Assembly: GCA_963664285.2 (NCBI GenBank)
Contig: CAXXNX010000025.1
Location: 62,001 to 126,000, forward strand
Source of the DNA: JAJCYL01 sp963664285
GTDB taxonomy: Bacteria > Bacteroidota > Bacteroidia > Cytophagales > Cyclobacteriaceae
Length of the DNA stretch: 64,000 bases
Reading direction: 5' to 3'
This document shows, in pieces, positions 26,586 through 34,728 of this stretch (its first letter is position 1; the number at the start of each line of letters is the position of its first letter). The notes below the pieces were generated by a model. It ran no database searches, had not been told where the DNA came from, and saw only the letters and a program-made list of their open reading frames with translations. The translations under genes and the position numbers were made by a program.

Positions 26586-27422
26586 TCAACCTATCGCGAG
26601 TACCAAAAGATTGGTCATTTGAATATGATCAACTGATGTTGACCTTTCTTGTATCTCGTAAGGAAGGTCTTCCAAATAGAATATCTTCGTAATGACCTCC
26701 ATTGCTAACGTCGCGCTCATCTTGACACCATCTCCAAAAATTATTGGGGTGGGCTCTAACTTTCTTAACTCCGGATGAAACTCTCTTAAAAGTTCAGAGA
26801 GAGTCAATATGGATGCGGCCTTACAGTCCGCCTCAAGCAAAACGGTATTTTCCCATTTTAAAGGCATCCCAGGTTCCCGATATGAAAACCAAGTGTGAAC
26901 ATTTTCATCTTTGAAAATCGTCCCAAAAAAATTTGAAGGGTCAAATTCCATTTCTCCCCTGTCGTACAATTCATGTAGAACAGCATGGCATGTAACAGCT
27001 GTAAAGTCGGCTTTACCCGATTTCACAAATCTAATTGCATGATCTATTGCGTCATTCAAGTAGTTTTGAACAGTTCCTTCAAAGACTTCTATAGTTTTTC
27101 TTCGCTTTAAACGCGCATGTTCTTTCTTTCTAGCCTCGGAGGTTGAGCTGCGATTAAACTCAAGTAACACACCATGATCGGCATTTGTACGTTCTAGAAG
27201 AGTTACTAATTCCTCACCATCACCGCCACCGACACTGACAAAGACTGGTTTCCAATTTCCAAAAACTGATTCAGCTTGGAACAATTGATCTATTACCTGA
27301 CTAGCCTTTTTTTGAGCACTTCTTATGAAAGCTTCAATATATTGTTCGTCTTGCGTAGCTTTAACAGTTTTTCTGACGTTAGATACTGCTAAAGCAATAG
27401 ATTTATCAAGTGAGCTCTCCAC
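26586..27422 (-). CDS. Class I SAM-dependent methyltransferase (operon gene)
   Basis: 278 aa, intact. Motif I is PVFVSVGGGDGEELVTLLER, the acidic loop after beta-2 is HGVLLEFNRSST, and KADFTAVTCHAVLHELYDRG fits motif IV/post-IV. An N-terminal helical region (KSIALAVSNVRKTVKATQDE) precedes the fold. No specific subfamily recognised. It starts 2 nt after the oxygenase stop and its stop overlaps the next gene, so it belongs to the decayed operon and is its only undamaged member. Substrate unknown; probably a small metabolite made by the metallolyase and oxygenase. Confidence 0.75.
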   Translation of the reverse strand: MESSLDKSIALAVSNVRKTVKATQDEQYIEAFIRSAQKKASQVIDQLFQAESVFGNWKPVFVSVGGGDGEELVTLLERTNADHGVLLEFNRSSTSEARKKEHARLKRRKTIEVFEGTVQNYLNDAIDHAIRFVKSGKADFTAVTCHAVLHELYDRGEMEFDPSNFFGTIFKDENVHTWFSYREPGMPLKWENTVLLEADCKAASILTLSELLREFHPELRKLEPTPIIFGDGVKMSATLAMEVITKIFYLEDLPYEIQERSTSVDHIQMTNLLVLAIG

Positions 27423-27424
27423 GT

Positions 27425-28262
27425 TTACTTAATCCTAACATTAATGTCTTTTTGCTTATCATAGAGCCATTCTCCATCGAGAACTGAATTACCAAATTGA
27501 TCTGGAAAATATTCGGCAAATTGAGAATTAACTAACAACCCCGGTACGTGCTTATATTTCCCGTGACCCTTTTCCATGTACCATTTCCTTGCCAGTACTC
27601 TTTTTTTGTCCTCATTATTTCCATCAATAAACGCTGTTCTGCCATGGACAATATCCCTATTTCTGATTAAGACTCCCTCACCTTTATTTGCCAAATGAAC
27701 AAAATAAGACCCAGGACAAAATGGTTCAGTGTACTCGTGTAGAAAATCTTTTGCTCTCAATAATTCTTTATTCTGTTTCCAATTAATTAAATATTCTCCT
27801 GAAGATTTTCTAAAAAACACACGTGGAAGCTGATTCTGATCAACGTACAAGACTGGACCGGTGACTTTAATAGCTCCTTTACCTCTTGGCCTTTGTACGG
27901 TTATGGCATCGTGCTGAAACAAGCTCGTATACGCCTCCCAGTCGGTACTCCCCAGATATAAGCTTAGATATACAAGATTGATGAAGAACGTGAAGTGGAT
28001 GTTTGGTAGATTTATCATCTGGGTTAAGACAAATAAAGTAAGCCACACCTCTCTCAGAATTATAATCGATGCAAACTCTATCTTTCTCGTTTGCTGTTAT
28101 TTTCTTATAATCATTAAGAATTATGGGCTCTATTGGAAGAACATCTCGCTTAATTGGGTAGTTTACGTCTGAGATATTCCTAATTCTTAACTCATTAAGA
28201 GCCAAATCCATAAACTTCCTAGCTTCAGAAGCACTGTATTTTTCAAGATTCACTGATTCCAT
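27425..28262 (-). pseudogene. Fe(II)/2-oxoglutarate-dependent oxygenase (TauD/CAS-like), frameshifted
   Basis: The N-terminal frame (28262 down) reads MESVNLEKYSASEARKFMDL, DRVCIDYNSERGVAYFICLN, HPLHVLHQSCISKLISG, then the other frame continues STDWEAYTSLFQHDAITVQR. Removing one C in the run 27950-27953 joins them. The C-terminal half has LANKGEGVLIRNRDIVHGRT and KKRVLARKWYMEKGHG, the distal His (HGR) and the 2OG-binding Arg typical of TauD/clavaminate-synthase-like oxygenases; HD in LFQHDAI may be part of the HxD/E triad. Length about 278 aa. It overlaps the metallolyase gene by 13 nt and precedes the methyltransferase by 2 nt. Confidence 0.65.
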
Positions 28263-29328
28263 AAATTGGCTTTTTGCACTTCATCCAACTCACAAATTTC
28301 TTTTTTTCCTAAAATGATAGGACCATTTCCATGATAAAGAAATTTGTTCTTTATGCCTTCCAACAATAAGTTGGTAATTGCCTTCGATTTGCACCCGATT
28401 AATTTAGCAAGAATAAATTTATCGGAGGTAACCCCGAATTTGATTTGCATCTTATCCGACCTGTTCATCAATCTAAACTGTGTGCCTGTAACTATAATGT
28501 TCCTGTCAAAAACATGAGTTGCTATTTCTCCAGGTAATCCGACTTTTTTATAGAAGTCTCTTTCAAATTCCTGAAACAGAAATTCATCAAAGTCAAGTTT
28601 AAATTTTTGATAAACCAATCTAGGGTCAATCATTGTTTTTCTTTCACCCAGTCCAAAAACACTTGTACCTACAATATTTACACCAAGCCCTTGAACATAA
28701 TTGATATTTTCCAAGGCTCTACCATTATCATTATGAGGATGGTATTCAAGAAATTTCATAATTTCCTTGGAAATTTTTTAAATATTTCTTCCAGCATTGA
28801 TATGGTAGCTCTTCCTCTTGTATCACATAAAATGATGTTTCTTGCGCCAGCTCTTTTTATTTTGCTAATCCAATTTTCAAGCCTGTCAAGTTCCACTACC
28901 GACAAACTCGTTACATCAGCTAAAGCAATATCGAGTGGATTTGCACTGTTATTATTCCAAATTTTAATACACTCCAATACTTTTTCTAAAACTTAATGTG
29001 GCTGGGTTCCAATGGTGTTTTTAATGAATTCATTGCTCACCGGAATCCAAATATTTGCGGACAATTTCCCTGAGTTGCATCTATTTGACAGTTCAAGCAG
29101 TTTTCTGATATCATAGTCTCTAGCATGCCCAGTGAGGCACAATTCTGATGTGAAATTGCCGGCTAGTATATCTTCACATTTTTCATATTCCGCTGAGCAT
29201 ATTGAAGGATAACCAATATTGATTTTAGAAAATGGAAATACTTGATCAAACTTTTCGAGTAATGCTCTATCAGCGCGAAAGCAAGCTGCTAACCCGTCAC
29301 GTCTAAAATCTTCACGTATCTGAATCAA
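28250..29328 (-). pseudogene. DRE-TIM metallolyase (HMGL-like/isopropylmalate-synthase-like), in-frame stop and frameshift
   Basis: Three minus-strand pieces form one TIM barrel. Piece one (29328-28993) has IQIREDFRRDGLAACF (catalytic Arg/Asp) and ends at TAA after GTQPH. In the same frame piece two continues VLEKVLECIKIWNNNS and GARNIILCDTRGRATISML. A one-base shift at 28756-28760 leads to piece three, LEYHPHNDNGRALENINYV, GTSVFGLGERKT, with the metal-binding HxHND motif. GAA to TAA explains the stop. The ORF has no ATG (TTG 29328), and a palindromic repeat lies directly upstream, so its start may be lost. Such enzymes catalyse Claisen-type condensations or acyl-CoA lysis; substrate unknown. 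Confidence 0.65.
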
Positions 29329-29344
29329 GGCCTCAGTTTTATGT

Positions 29345-29530
29345 AATTAAAAGTAATTAATTCCACACACATTTGCCATTCCCTCTCCCTTTCCACTATC
29401 CAAAATGGCAAAAGCGTGTTCTATGTGTACCAAGAAATTGGAATAAGAAAAAACTCTTTCTCCCCCTCTCTAAAGGAAAAATTTAAGGCTCCAGGGACCC
29501 TAAATTAGATTTAAATCCGCTATAGATGCG
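29345..29530. repeat. Island palindromic repeat, type-1 copy c with long tail
   Basis: Arms CACACACATTTGCCATT and AATGGCAAAAGCGTGT around a pyrimidine-rich loop, then ACCAAGAATTGG and a tail AAAAAACTCTTTCTCC...TTAAGGCTCCAGGGACCC. The tail is shared with the copy at 36490-36640. Located between the metallolyase operon and the next gene; the 29329-29581 gap holds nothing else that I recognise. Confidence 0.75.
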
Positions 29531-29581
29531 GGGCAGGCATAGCGGAGACTTTCTTTTGTGAAGAGAAGGACATAATAAACC

Positions 29582-30111
29582 GTGGAATTTAATAATTTTA
29601 TTAGAAATTATCCTTTTTTGATACGTCTGAAGAACATTGCCAAGTGTACCATTCTGTTTCTAATATTGGCCGTCTCAGGTAGTGCGGTTTCAATTGATTT
29701 AGACAATGGCAATGAATATAAAATCACATCTTTCTTTTACTCAAAATATTACGAGAAGTGTCTCAAAGTTCGGAATAAAGGAACTGCCCCTCTTCAATTA
29801 AGATCAGGGGATATTCTAAGACCTTTTCAAAGATGGTGGATGGGAGATGTTCAAGACATGATCGTGGTAGAAGATGTTAAAATTCAGCCTGATAAAGAAA
29901 TTGAAATTGAAGCTGTATGTGGAAATATCAAGTTAAATCCTCCCAAATATTGGATACGTTTTAAAATTGATACGGTGAAAGATCGAAGATCAGAACTAGC
30001 CAGAATTATATATAAAAACGAATTTAGAGGTAAAATAGCTCAACTGGCCATGTGGTTAGGCCAACAAAACGATCTAGATTCAATTGAATATAGATTAGGT
30101 ATCCAATTTAA
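29582..30111 (+). pseudogene. Exported/membrane protein, segment 1 of 3 (cut by IS1380 and IS30)
   Basis: From a GTG start the sequence has a signal or membrane segment (CTILFLILAVSGSAVSIDLD) and a mixed domain (YKITSFFYSKYYEKCLKVRN, LRSGDILRPFQRWWMGD). At 30112 it is cut by IS1380 copy A. Collapsing the TTAA repeat joins it in frame to 31737-32163, and collapsing the IS30 repeat joins that to 33277-33531. The rejoined protein is about 410 aa with a second membrane helix. Family not recognised. Gene is non-functional as written. Confidence 0.65.
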
Positions 30112-31732
30112 CCCGAAAAATTCATAGTAGACAATAAAAAACAGGCATAAATTGCTTATATTGAGATAGTTAGACAACAAAATAAGCAATTAATTTATGC
30201 CTGAATATAAGGAAAAAGATACCGTATTTTATCGAGGAAAACAAGCTTTTAAATTTGATTTTTCAGCATCAGCGATTAGCTCAGACGGAGCGATATTGTT
30301 AAGTGAAAAAGTAGAGAGAAAGACTGGTCTATTAAAAAGCTTCGCCGCACTGATTCCTGACTATCGAAACCCCTTTTTTATCGAATACACTTATGAAGAA
30401 ATGCTTCGCCAACGGGTGTTTTTAATGATGCAGGGCTATCAGGATTGCAATGACGAACAAAAACTCCGAGAGGATCCGGTGATCCGTAAAGTACTAGATA
30501 GCGGATTATGTTCCCAGCCTACTTTAAGTCGATTTGAAAACAAGGCCGATCGGAGTCTGATCTACCAGATGAGTCAATGGTTTGTAGACCGTTATGTAGA
30601 GGAGTTGAAAGAGAAGACTGGTCAAATCATCATTGATGTAGATGGTACCGATGACCCTACTCATGGATCCCAACAACTCAGTTTGTATAATGGCTATTAT
30701 GGACAGACTATGTACCATGAGTTGTTCTTTAAGGACGGGAACACCGGTCAGGTCATTTTACCAGTACTACGTCCGGGCAATTGTCACTCCAACAAATGGT
30801 TTGTGGCCTTATTGAAAAGGATTGTCATTAAAATCAGAAAAAAACTGCCCTCAGTAAAGATCCTTATTCGAGCGGATAGTGGCTTTTCAGGAGCATCTTT
30901 TTATCGGATAGCTAAGCAGTTTGACCTTCAATTTTGTTTAGGTATTAGTAGTAATGAAGTTTTAAAGACTTTTACCAAACAGACTATCATTGAAGTAAAA
31001 AAGGAATATGCTTCAAAAATCATCAAACATCAAGAGTTTGTTGGCCCGTTTACTTACCAGGCCAAAAGCTGGGATCGTTCTAAAAAGCTGTACGCCAAAG
31101 TGGAGTCTACCGGAAAAGGAATGAATGTCCGTTACTTTGTGAGCAACTTTGAAGCGATGACCGCTCAACAGATTTACTTTGATTTTTATGTCAAGCGAGG
31201 TGATGCCAGTGAAAATCGAATAAAGGAACTCAAAAACATGACTTATTCCGACCGGCTTTCCTGTCATCGCTACTGGGCCAATTTCATGCGTTTAATCATC
31301 GCTACCCTCTGTTATGAAATGTTCCGGCAGATTAAATTATTAATTGCCAAAACAAAACACCACTTTGCTAAACGATGGCAAGTGGACAATATCCGGCTTT
31401 ACCTGATGAAGGTTGGGGCGTGCCTGAAAGAAAGGAAAAGATCATTGACAATACAATTCTCAAGAGCCTTTAGATATCAATACCTGCTGGGCGATTTGCT
31501 TACGGTGAACTGACCGATCAGTTAAACAGTTTGGTTTAATCAAAAAAATGTTCTTCCATAAGAACACAATAGAGCTTTGACTGAAAATTGAAAAATTCTA
31601 ACAAAAAAACGCTCTAATGTCCTTTGAAATCCAGAAACCTGGTTGATCTTCAAATTAATACATACACTCCAATCAAAAATAGTTAGCAACCCATTATTAA
31701 TCCCAAAATTGGTGGCCTATGAATAATGCGGG
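30112..31732 (+). mobile_element. IS1380-family element, copy A
   Basis: 1621 bp bounded by CCCGAAAAATTCATAG and (complement) CCCGCATTATTCATAG, with perfect TTAA repeats on both sides (30108-30111, 31733-31736). It contains one transposase and, after its stop, a terminator-like hairpin (GTTCTTCCATAAGAAC) and the 125-bp module (31569-31693). Inserted in an exported protein gene. Confidence 0.93.
30197..31513 (+). CDS. IS1380 family transposase
   Basis: 438 aa. DDE candidates: Asp in GQIIIDVDGTDDPTHGSQQL, Asp in KILIRADSGFSGASF, and Glu in GDASENRIKELKN, in the spacing typical of IS1380. The N-terminal region (GYQDCNDEQKLREDPVI, STLSRFENK-type motif) is characteristic. The frame is intact and nearly identical to the copy at 40832-42148 (one visible change, SKKLY versus SEKLY). 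Immediately upstream is an imperfect palindrome around GCATAAATTGCTTAT (30151-30210) that may control expression. Confidence 0.92.
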   Translation: MPEYKEKDTVFYRGKQAFKFDFSASAISSDGAILLSEKVERKTGLLKSFAALIPDYRNPFFIEYTYEEMLRQRVFLMMQGYQDCNDEQKLREDPVIRKVLDSGLCSQPTLSRFENKADRSLIYQMSQWFVDRYVEELKEKTGQIIIDVDGTDDPTHGSQQLSLYNGYYGQTMYHELFFKDGNTGQVILPVLRPGNCHSNKWFVALLKRIVIKIRKKLPSVKILIRADSGFSGASFYRIAKQFDLQFCLGISSNEVLKTFTKQTIIEVKKEYASKIIKHQEFVGPFTYQAKSWDRSKKLYAKVESTGKGMNVRYFVSNFEAMTAQQIYFDFYVKRGDASENRIKELKNMTYSDRLSCHRYWANFMRLIIATLCYEMFRQIKLLIAKTKHHFAKRWQVDNIRLYLMKVGACLKERKRSLTIQFSRAFRYQYLLGDLLTVN

Positions 31733-32163
31733 TTAAGCCATCCGAGGTACAAGCAGTCCGAGAAGCCTTATCTTTTGCCGAAGCCGAATATCCTGAAAAC
31801 GCAGAGGTGATAATCAAGCAATCCTGTAGACCTAGTAAATCACAGAACAAGATGAATGCGGACACAAGTTTATCAGCGGCACAGGTGAATGGTGATTTTG
31901 GTAAAAAGGACTTAGATACTTTAGATAGTGTTGCTGATAAAATTCTGCTTCCAATGAAGGCACAAAAACCAGTCATCACCTCAATCGACATAGAACAAAG
32001 CGGAATTACGGATTCTGCGTTTGATCTGGATAACTCAGTCCCCACGAATTCACAAACTGCTAAAGTTGCAGAAGATCGTCTAGAGGTAGCATCAGCAAGG
32101 TATATGATAGGGATCTATCTAATTCTAATTTTATTAATTCTCATTATTATAATACTAGCTATT
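31733..32163 (+). pseudogene. Membrane protein, segment 2 of 3
   Basis: Middle piece of the protein begun at 29582. After the TTAA join it reads KPSEVQAVREALSFAEAEYP, a Ser/Asp-rich linker (SLSAAQVNGDFGKKDLDTLD) and a hydrophobic helix (YLILILLILIIIILAI) that runs into IS30 copy B at 32164. On its own it has no authentic start; the ATG-like start at 31726 lies in the IS end. Confidence 0.65.
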
Positions 32164-33273
32164 GCTGAGATCAACTAATAAGTGCAATTGAAGGATGAAA
32201 AAGCTTTTAAGGGCTTTTTCATCCTTCAAAAGCCTGAGCAGTGCAATCTTTGGATTGCAAAATGTCAAAAAACTACACACATCTCAGTATTGATCAAAGG
32301 TATCAAATTGAAGCATTATTGAAAACAGGAGCTACTCAAAAGGAGATTGCCTGTATCGTTCATTTTCACCCGTCTACGATCTCACGTGAGCTTAAGCGAA
32401 ATGTGGGTTCAAGAGGTAGGGGAGCTGGTGTCTATCGAACAGCAAATGCACAAAGGAGGACCAATCTTCGTCATCAAGAAAAGCCAAAAAGAGTGATTTT
32501 CACCAAACCCATGAAAGACTGGATAGTTAACCGGCTCCAAGAAGATAGATGGAGTCCTGAATTGATCAGCCATCAGGGAAAGAAAACGAGAGAATGTCCA
32601 CTTAGCCATGAATGGATTTACCAATGGATATGGGAATGTAAGCACACCAACCGCCAGGAGAACCAAGAATACAAACAACTATACACATATCTAAAACATG
32701 GCAAACGAAGGCGCAAACGAGGAAACAGAAAAGATCGTAGAGGTATTATCCCGAATAGGGTATCAATTGAACAGCGACCCCAGATCATTAACAAAAGGGA
32801 ACGATTGGGAGATATAGAAGTCGATTTAATGATGGGTAAAAACCACAAAGGCTCTTTGTTGGTGATGACAGACCGAGCAAGTCTTTTTACCAGAATCAGA
32901 AAGATGCACAGTAAAAATGCCGATCAAATGGCCGAAGCTATTGTGGAGGAACTCTCTCAGGATAAACACAAACTGGAAACACTCACTTTTGATAATGATA
33001 TGGCATTTTCTAAACATGAGTTGATTGCTCAATCCCTTGATGTGGATGCCTATTTCACTCGTCCCTATACTAGTCAGGATAAAGGGACAGTTGAAAATAG
33101 GATTGGGGTAATCAGAAGGTTTTATCCTAAGAAAACAGATATTAGATTTGTTACAGAGGAGCAAATCAAAGTTGTTGAAAACAAAATCAATGAACGCCCT
33201 GTTAGAAAATTTAATTACCTAAACGCAAAGCAAGTGCTACAAAGGAAAATTGCACTTATTACTTGAACTTACA
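32164..33273 (+). mobile_element. IS30-family element, copy B (intact)
   Basis: 1110 bp; ends as in copy A, with 3-bp repeats ATT (32161-32163, 33274-33276). It carries the same upstream hairpin (32188-32229), slightly altered compared with copy A. Inserted in the membrane-helix region of an exported protein gene already cut by IS1380. Confidence 0.93.
32262..33266 (+). CDS. IS30 family transposase
   Basis: 334 aa from ATG 32262 (MSKNYTHLSIDQRYQIEALL). HTH region GATQKEIACIVHFHPSTISR; then a long basic linker (KHGKRRRKRGNRKDRRG) and the rve-type DDE core: LGDIEVDLMMGKNHKG, TLTFDNDMAFSKHE, DKGTVENRIGVIRRF. Intact, so the likely source of the mobility of copy A. A 7-bp stem (TGCAATC/GATTGCA) overlaps the region just before the start and could hide the ribosome binding site. 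Confidence 0.95.
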   Translation: MSKNYTHLSIDQRYQIEALLKTGATQKEIACIVHFHPSTISRELKRNVGSRGRGAGVYRTANAQRRTNLRHQEKPKRVIFTKPMKDWIVNRLQEDRWSPELISHQGKKTRECPLSHEWIYQWIWECKHTNRQENQEYKQLYTYLKHGKRRRKRGNRKDRRGIIPNRVSIEQRPQIINKRERLGDIEVDLMMGKNHKGSLLVMTDRASLFTRIRKMHSKNADQMAEAIVEELSQDKHKLETLTFDNDMAFSKHELIAQSLDVDAYFTRPYTSQDKGTVENRIGVIRRFYPKKTDIRFVTEEQIKVVENKINERPVRKFNYLNAKQVLQRKIALIT

Positions 33274-33531
33274 ATTGGCTTTTACCGTCTTTCTCAATGC
33301 ATTTGTCCAGGTGAAAAAAAGGAAGTGGAAAAAGAACTTTTGACACACATCGAAATCAAACCGATGGTTCAAGTCACATTCTTAGATAGCAATAGTCTGA
33401 AGCAGAAAATAACCGGTACATTGATTAGTAGAAATCTGGATGGGTTTGTTGTTGTCCTCGAAAAGGAGAAGCGTGTTGTGTACCTTAATCAGAGCCAGGT
33501 AATTGATATTGAAATCAAGTTAAAAAGCTAA
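33274..33531 (+). pseudogene. Membrane protein, segment 3 of 3
   Basis: C-terminal piece of the protein begun at 29582. Collapsing the IS30 repeat gives LAIGFYRLSQCICPGEKKEV, then a compact beta-rich tail (MVQVTFLDSNSLKQKITGTL, DGFVVVLEKEKRVVYLNQ) and stop at 33531. The tail reads like a small-barrel domain with an I-D-I-E-I-K-L end; fold uncertain. Confidence 0.6.
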
Positions 33532-33554
33532 GGGGGGTTCAGATCGACTGATTA

Positions 33555-33760
33555 AATATTATTACAACTGTTAATCATGCCCATTTGCCATTCCCTCCTC
33601 CTCCCACTACCAAAAATGGCAAAGCTTGTTCTATCTGAACCAAGAATTGAAATGTTGGATAAGTTCTGGTTGGCACCTATTTGTCATTCTTTCAATGCCT
33701 AGCTCAAACCAAAAAATGCCAAAAGAGTGCCAGTGTCCATAGAGAAAAGCTGTACTCAAT
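33555..33760. repeat. Island palindromic repeats, type-1 copy d and type-2 copy e
   Basis: Type-1: CATGCCCATTTGCCATTCC ... AAAATGGCAAAGCTTGTTC (33575-33632), then ACCAAGAATTGA. Type-2 follows: TGGCACCTATTTGTCATT paired with AATGCCAAAAGAGTGCCA (33674-33735), about 15 of 18 positions. They fill the gap between the interrupted membrane protein and the HEAGH gene. Confidence 0.7.
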
Positions 33761-33799
33761 TTCTTTACAGAACATAAGCTGTAAAGAAAGTGCTCAGTA

Positions 33800-34294
33800 T
33801 TAAGGCCAATACTCGGGTATATGTTGGTAATTGAAATTTTGATTGAAATCATATTTTTTATCTCTTAGAAACTCTTGAATACCAAAAGTAATCTCTTCGA
33901 GAATTTCGACATTTTCAGAAATTAAATCGTAACAAATTTTCTTCGCACCTTTAAGTTGATATCCAGGAAGCGTATTCAAAATCATTGATGCATTCAAATC
34001 ATCTTGTTTAAACTGAGCCTGTCCTTTCACTTCATATCCTTTATATTTTTCAGCCACATATCCACCTTGGGAAATTATTACTCGCTCCCAATTTGTGAGC
34101 AGTTCTGAATCAGTTTGGGGAGTGGGAAAATAAGACCTAATTGTTCGATCTTTTAATTGTTTTAAGTAAGAGGTTGATAGAACAGAGTTATTGGAGTCTT
34201 TAATAATTTTATCGATCCTCCAGTGCAATGCCCTGGCTGCTAAAATATGTCCCGCCTCATGATATACAACATTTTCATAAATAATTGATCCCAT
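33800..34294 (-). CDS. Stand-alone HEAGH zinc metalloprotease-like protein
   Basis: 164 aa. The N-terminal motif YHEAGHILAARALHW is the HExxH zinc-binding helix in the form HEAGH used by M41 (FtsH) peptidases. Further on, ERVIISQGGYVAEKYKGYEV resembles the M41 stretch around the third region of the active site, and KQDDLNASMILNTLPGYQ may supply the third ligand (Asp). There is no AAA+ ATPase domain or membrane anchor. Likely a small soluble peptidase domain; partner and substrate unknown. It is an intact gene in the island, flanked on both sides by palindromic repeats. Confidence 0.6.
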   Translation of the reverse strand: MGSIIYENVVYHEAGHILAARALHWRIDKIIKDSNNSVLSTSYLKQLKDRTIRSYFPTPQTDSELLTNWERVIISQGGYVAEKYKGYEVKGQAQFKQDDLNASMILNTLPGYQLKGAKKICYDLISENVEILEEITFGIQEFLRDKKYDFNQNFNYQHIPEYWP

Positions 34295-34319
34295 TAAATT
34301 TAGTATGTTGTTGATAGTG

Positions 34320-34570
34320 TCATTCTAATATCACACCCTTTCGCCATTCCCTCCACCTCCCCTTTCCAAAAAATGGCAAAAGTGTGTTCTAGCCGAACTA
34401 AGAATTGAAGTTGGAAAAAACTCTTTCTCTCACTAAATTTAAAATGGTAAAAGCGTGTTATTAAGTGCCCAGAAATGAAAAACTCAAATTGTTCTAAGCC
34501 CACCCATTTTGCCATTAGCTCATGGCCCGGTTCAGGCTAAAATGCCATATGAGAAGAACCGCAAAATCGG
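34320..34570. repeat. Island palindromic repeats, type-1 copies f and partial g, type-2 copy g
   Basis: Type-1 f: TCACACCCTTTCGCCATTCC ... AAATGGCAAAAGTGTGTTC (34326-34393), with ACTAAGAATTGAAG. A partial type-1 follows (AAAATGGTAAAAGCGTG, about 34440-34458), then type-2: GTTCTAAGCCCACCCATTT ... AAATGCCATATGAGAAGAAC (34491-34560). The 34295-34728 gap contains these repeats and AT-rich DNA, no gene. Confidence 0.7.
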
Positions 34571-34728
34571 TAAAACCTAAAAACTTGATGGCATCGCTTA
34601 ATAAGAATTATTAATAGATCGACTCCATCTGCTTCTGATATGCCGAATAAAGCTACAAAAGCTCCAATCACTATAGCTAAATAATGATAGAATCAAGGTG
34701 CAACGTTATTTACTAATTAAATTAGCTT

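Noticed and set aside
25511..28995. In-frame TGA and TAA as recoded codons (selenocysteine or readthrough)
   Set aside because: TAA is not recoded for Sec or Pyl, no SECIS-like element was seen, and neighbouring genes carry plain frameshifts, so decay is simpler.
34300..34515. 71-aa minus-strand ORF
   Set aside because: Lies fully within palindromic repeats.
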